A stretch of DNA of 8,365 bases from NCBI GenBank assembly GCA_035391225.1, contig DAOPKN010000083.1, positions 1 through 8,365 on the forward strand, in the 5' to 3' direction. Position numbers and translations under genes: made by a program. Each line of letters starts with the position of its first letter. Within the stretch, counting starts at the first letter, position 1. Positions 6,629 to 8,365 of the stretch are shown here, one piece after another. Source of the stretch: DAOPKN01 sp035391225. GTDB lineage: Bacteria; Thermotogota; Thermotogae; MWEM01. The notes under the pieces were generated by a model. That model had not been told where the DNA came from. It saw only the letters and a list, made by a program, of their open reading frames with translations, and searched no databases.

Positions 6629-7207
6629 CTGGGATGTATGGTTGGTTGAAGGCAGGTGCCGCGCGAACTGCCTGGTGTGGGCGTGGCAAAGGGCGGCGGC
6701 AAGTGCATCCGCGGCGTCGTCCGGCTTGGGGGTAGCATCCAAGTGAAGCAACATCTTTAGCACGCGTTGCACCTGCCCTTTCTCGGCTTTTCCGCTACCG
6801 GTGGCGGACTGCTTGACCTGGAAAGGGGTGTACTCGGCGATGGAGACGCCGCCCCGGAACAACGCGAGCTGTATGACCCCGCGAGCCTCGCTCACGTTCA
6901 TGGCGGTGGTGACGTTGCGGAAAAAAAATAAGGTTTCCACGGCAGCTTCCTGCGGCGAGAAATGCGCGATCAACCGGGAGATGTCTTCGAAGATCTGGTT
7001 GAGCCGGCTGGGGATAGGGGCTTGCTTGTCGGTTTCGATCACACCGTGTCCCAGGTGAAAAAAACGGTTTGCCCGCACCAAAAGAGCGCCGTAGCCGATG
7101 CGTCCGTAGCCAGGATCGATACCGAGAATGGTCGTTTCGTCTGCGATGTGGCTTCCATCCTTTCCGCGAAAAAATGCGGGAGTGCCTTCCTCTCCCGACG
7201 ACTCCAT
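6617..7207 (-). CDS. ruvC: Crossover junction endodeoxyribonuclease RuvC
   Basis: The 196-residue product is the Holliday-junction resolvase that acts as a dimer with the RuvAB branch-migration motor to cut four-way junctions in homologous recombination and fork repair. The RNase H-like fold is clear: Asp31 in LGIDPGYGRIGYG, Glu91 in VETLFFFRN, and Asp164/Asp167 in PDDAADALAAAL give the four acidic catalytic residues. The ARGVIQLAL segment is also typical. About 25 residues precede the first core strand, longer than in most family members, and I see no good later start. The ATG at 7207 follows GGGGG with a 4-nt gap, a modest ribosome binding site. No ruvA or ruvB is adjacent. The stop codon touches the polC start, and the last codons encode the polC ribosome binding site. 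A run of eight T bases lies within the FFF codons after Glu91. Confidence 0.95.
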   Translation of the reverse strand: MESSGEEGTPAFFRGKDGSHIADETTILGIDPGYGRIGYGALLVRANRFFHLGHGVIETDKQAPIPSRLNQIFEDISRLIAHFSPQEAAVETLFFFRNVTTAMNVSEARGVIQLALFRGGVSIAEYTPFQVKQSATGSGKAEKGQVQRVLKMLLHLDATPKPDDAADALAAALCHAHTRQFARHLPSTNHTSQGGS

Positions 7208-7322
7208 TATACCCCCACGCAACGTACGGGTGGTCAAAGACACCTTACATTTTGTTGGAATTTCGGGATGAACGGGAAAAGGAGTGTCCACCCGCCGAAA
7301 AAAAATCCGGGGTGTGGGGCAA
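7208..7322. other. Intergenic gap between dus and ruvC
   Basis: This 115-bp gap has no open frame or RNA gene that I can recognise. On the minus strand it holds an eight-T run near the dus end and the GGGGG ribosome binding site of ruvC. TTGACC (7232-7237) and TATAAT (7206-7211) look like promoter boxes but are 20 bp apart, and the TATAAT overlaps the ruvC ATG, so I do not call a ruvC promoter. Read-through from dus is the simplest source of ruvC-polC transcription, possibly with a weak promoter I cannot see. Confidence 0.4.
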
Positions 7323-7332
7323 TCAATGCCCC
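7298..7332 (-). terminator. Possible weak or leaky terminator after dus
   Basis: On the minus strand, GGGGCA and TGCCCC form a perfect 6-bp stem with a 5-nt loop that contains the dus TGA stop. A run of eight T bases (7298-7305) follows. The gap of 10 nt between the stem and the T run is too long for a canonical intrinsic terminator, so it may be inactive or only attenuate transcription into ruvC-polC. Confidence 0.3.
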
Positions 7333-8294
7333 TGCAACGTGGAAAACAAGCGATGCTCCAGTTCTTCCAGGTTCTGGGCTTGCAGGATCCAGTGGCGCTT
7401 TTCCCGTGCGTGGGGCAACCCATGGGTGTACCCTGCCACGAACTTCTTGAACTGACCAGCAACCTTGGAAGGAGGAAAAACCTTGAGCAACAGATCGAGG
7501 TGGAGGCGAATCACTTGCATGCGTTGCCCGGGAGGGTGTTGAGGCGGCTCGTGGATTTCGCCGGACCACAAGCGTTGAAAATCCTCGAAGAACCAGGGAT
7601 TTCCCAGCGATCCCCGTGCAACCAGCACACCTGCCACCGGGTAATTTTTGCAAACCTGCAGCGCATCTTCCGGGGAAAAGATGTCTCCCGTCCAGAAAAG
7701 AGGGAGGGAAAGAGAGTTCAAAATGCCTGGGAGCACAGACGGATCGGCGTGTCCGGCGTACTTTTGCTGCACGGTCCGGCCGTGTAACGCCACGAAATCC
7801 ACGCCGCATTCTTCCGCAAGGCGGAGTACGGGCAACGGATCGGCGGTGCCCCCTTCGTCGGAAGAGGGCTGCCAGCCCATCCGAATCTTGAGGCTCAACT
7901 TTTTCCCCGCGCTTTTCGTGAGGGGACGCAGCGCTTGCAAGATGTTCCGTAGGCGGGGAATGTCACGTGCAAGCGATGCGCCACCGTTGTTTCGAATCAC
8001 CTTCTTCACCGGACAGGCCGCATTTACGTCCACCCCGATGGCACCCGGTGCATTTAGGAAGACCAGCCGTGCCGCCTCCTCGAAATCGGAAGGGTCTTCC
8101 CCGAACAATTGCACCAGAACCCTTTTTTCCTCCGGGGATGGTAACATGCGCAGCGTGGCGCGGTTTTGCATGCAAATTCCCCGAGCGGAAATCATCTCGG
8201 TGTACAGGAAATCAGCCGCGCCTCCAGAAACGAGGTGCACCAGTTCCCGGAACGGAGCATCGGTGATACCGGCCATGGGGGCCAGCGCAATCAA
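7323..8294 (-). CDS. dus: tRNA-dihydrouridine synthase, 5' end uncertain
   Basis: The product of at least 323 residues is a cytoplasmic FMN- and NADPH-dependent enzyme that reduces specific uridines in tRNA to dihydrouridine. The TIM-barrel start LAPMAGITDAPFR (4-16), the catalytic loop NAACPVKKV with Cys94, Lys136 in LKIRMGW, His171 in ALHGRT, and the FMN-phosphate loop ARGSLGNPWFF (226-236) are all in place. The C-terminal helical domain holds VAGYTHGLPHARE. The residues before Cys are Asn-Ala-Ala where NxGC is usual. The start given is a TTG at 8294 without a close ribosome binding site. An in-frame CTG at 8312 lies nine bases after AAAGGA and would add six residues; no ATG or GTG is available, and the frame stays open to the window edge. 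A promoter at 8349-8357 suggests that the gene starts inside the window. I cannot assign the subfamily or target uridine. Confidence 0.93.
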   Translation of the reverse strand: MIALAPMAGITDAPFRELVHLVSGGAADFLYTEMISARGICMQNRATLRMLPSPEEKRVLVQLFGEDPSDFEEAARLVFLNAPGAIGVDVNAACPVKKVIRNNGGASLARDIPRLRNILQALRPLTKSAGKKLSLKIRMGWQPSSDEGGTADPLPVLRLAEECGVDFVALHGRTVQQKYAGHADPSVLPGILNSLSLPLFWTGDIFSPEDALQVCKNYPVAGVLVARGSLGNPWFFEDFQRLWSGEIHEPPQHPPGQRMQVIRLHLDLLLKVFPPSKVAGQFKKFVAGYTHGLPHAREKRHWILQAQNLEELEHRLFSTLQGH

Positions 8295-8365
8295 GGGTCG
8301 TGAAGGTTGCAGGGGGGACCATCCTTTCCCAGGGAAATCGCTCTTGGGATTGTACCATATACTTG
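8295..8365 (-). other. Region upstream of the dus core, start codon unresolved
   Basis: The dus frame stays open through all 71 bases with no ATG or GTG. The only early-start candidates are TTG at 8294 and CTG at 8312. AAAGGA near 8322-8327 is the only ribosome-binding-like stretch. An ATG overlapping it is in another frame and leads only into an antisense-like shadow frame. Confidence 0.4.
8349..8357 (-). promoter_or_regulatory. Extended -10 promoter upstream of dus
   Basis: On the minus strand this reads TGGTACAAT, a TGn extension followed by TACAAT. Any -35 box would lie beyond the window edge. Transcription would begin near 8342, about 48 nt before the TTG start and 30 nt before the alternative CTG. 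The form matches the two extended -10 promoters at 829-837 and 902-910. Confidence 0.45.

Noticed and set aside
7206..7237. TTGACC and TATAAT as a ruvC promoter
   Set aside because: The spacer is 20 bp, and transcription would start inside ruvC after its only good start codon, so it is kept only as a question under findings.

Overview
This is a GC-rich bacterial window with six protein-coding genes packed tightly on both strands. I found no tRNA, rRNA, CRISPR array or mobile element. Its most informative gene is a full-length PolC-type DNA polymerase III alpha subunit, which carries its proofreading exonuclease as an insertion in the PHP domain. PolC is found in Bacillota, Mycoplasmatota, Fusobacteriota, Thermotogota and a few related lineages. 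From memory, the PolC and the dihydrouridine synthase read much like their Thermotoga counterparts, and I recall ruvC lying beside polC in Thermotoga maritima. The base composition is much richer in GC than Thermotoga. I therefore suggest a GC-rich member of a PolC-bearing lineage and do not name a species.

Left part (1-2315): a metallo-beta-lactamase-fold hydrolase on the minus strand and a WYL-domain transcription regulator on the plus strand are transcribed divergently from a 175-bp shared region. Each has a recognisable extended -10 promoter, and the hydrolase leader contains a perfect 7-2-7 dyad. Such an arrangement is compatible with the regulator controlling the hydrolase and itself. 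Twenty-one bases after the regulator comes mscL, a large-conductance mechanosensitive channel with a C-terminal zinc ribbon, probably co-transcribed with the regulator.

Right part (2312-8365): three minus-strand genes run dus, ruvC, polC. The dus product is a tRNA-dihydrouridine synthase with a non-ATG start and an extended -10 promoter at the window edge. A 115-bp gap with a hairpin and an eight-T run separates dus from ruvC. The ruvC stop codon directly abuts the polC start codon, and the polC ribosome binding site lies inside the last ruvC codons, so the Holliday-junction resolvase and the replicative polymerase are very probably translated from one message. The polC and mscL genes converge and their stop codons overlap by four bases.

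The gene content is mainly core: replication, recombination, tRNA modification and osmotic protection, plus one small regulator/hydrolase unit. I do not see a new multi-gene system. The points most worth a second look are the divergent control region, the ruvC-polC coupling, the zinc-ribbon MscL, the eight-T runs inside two coding regions, and the unresolved dus start.
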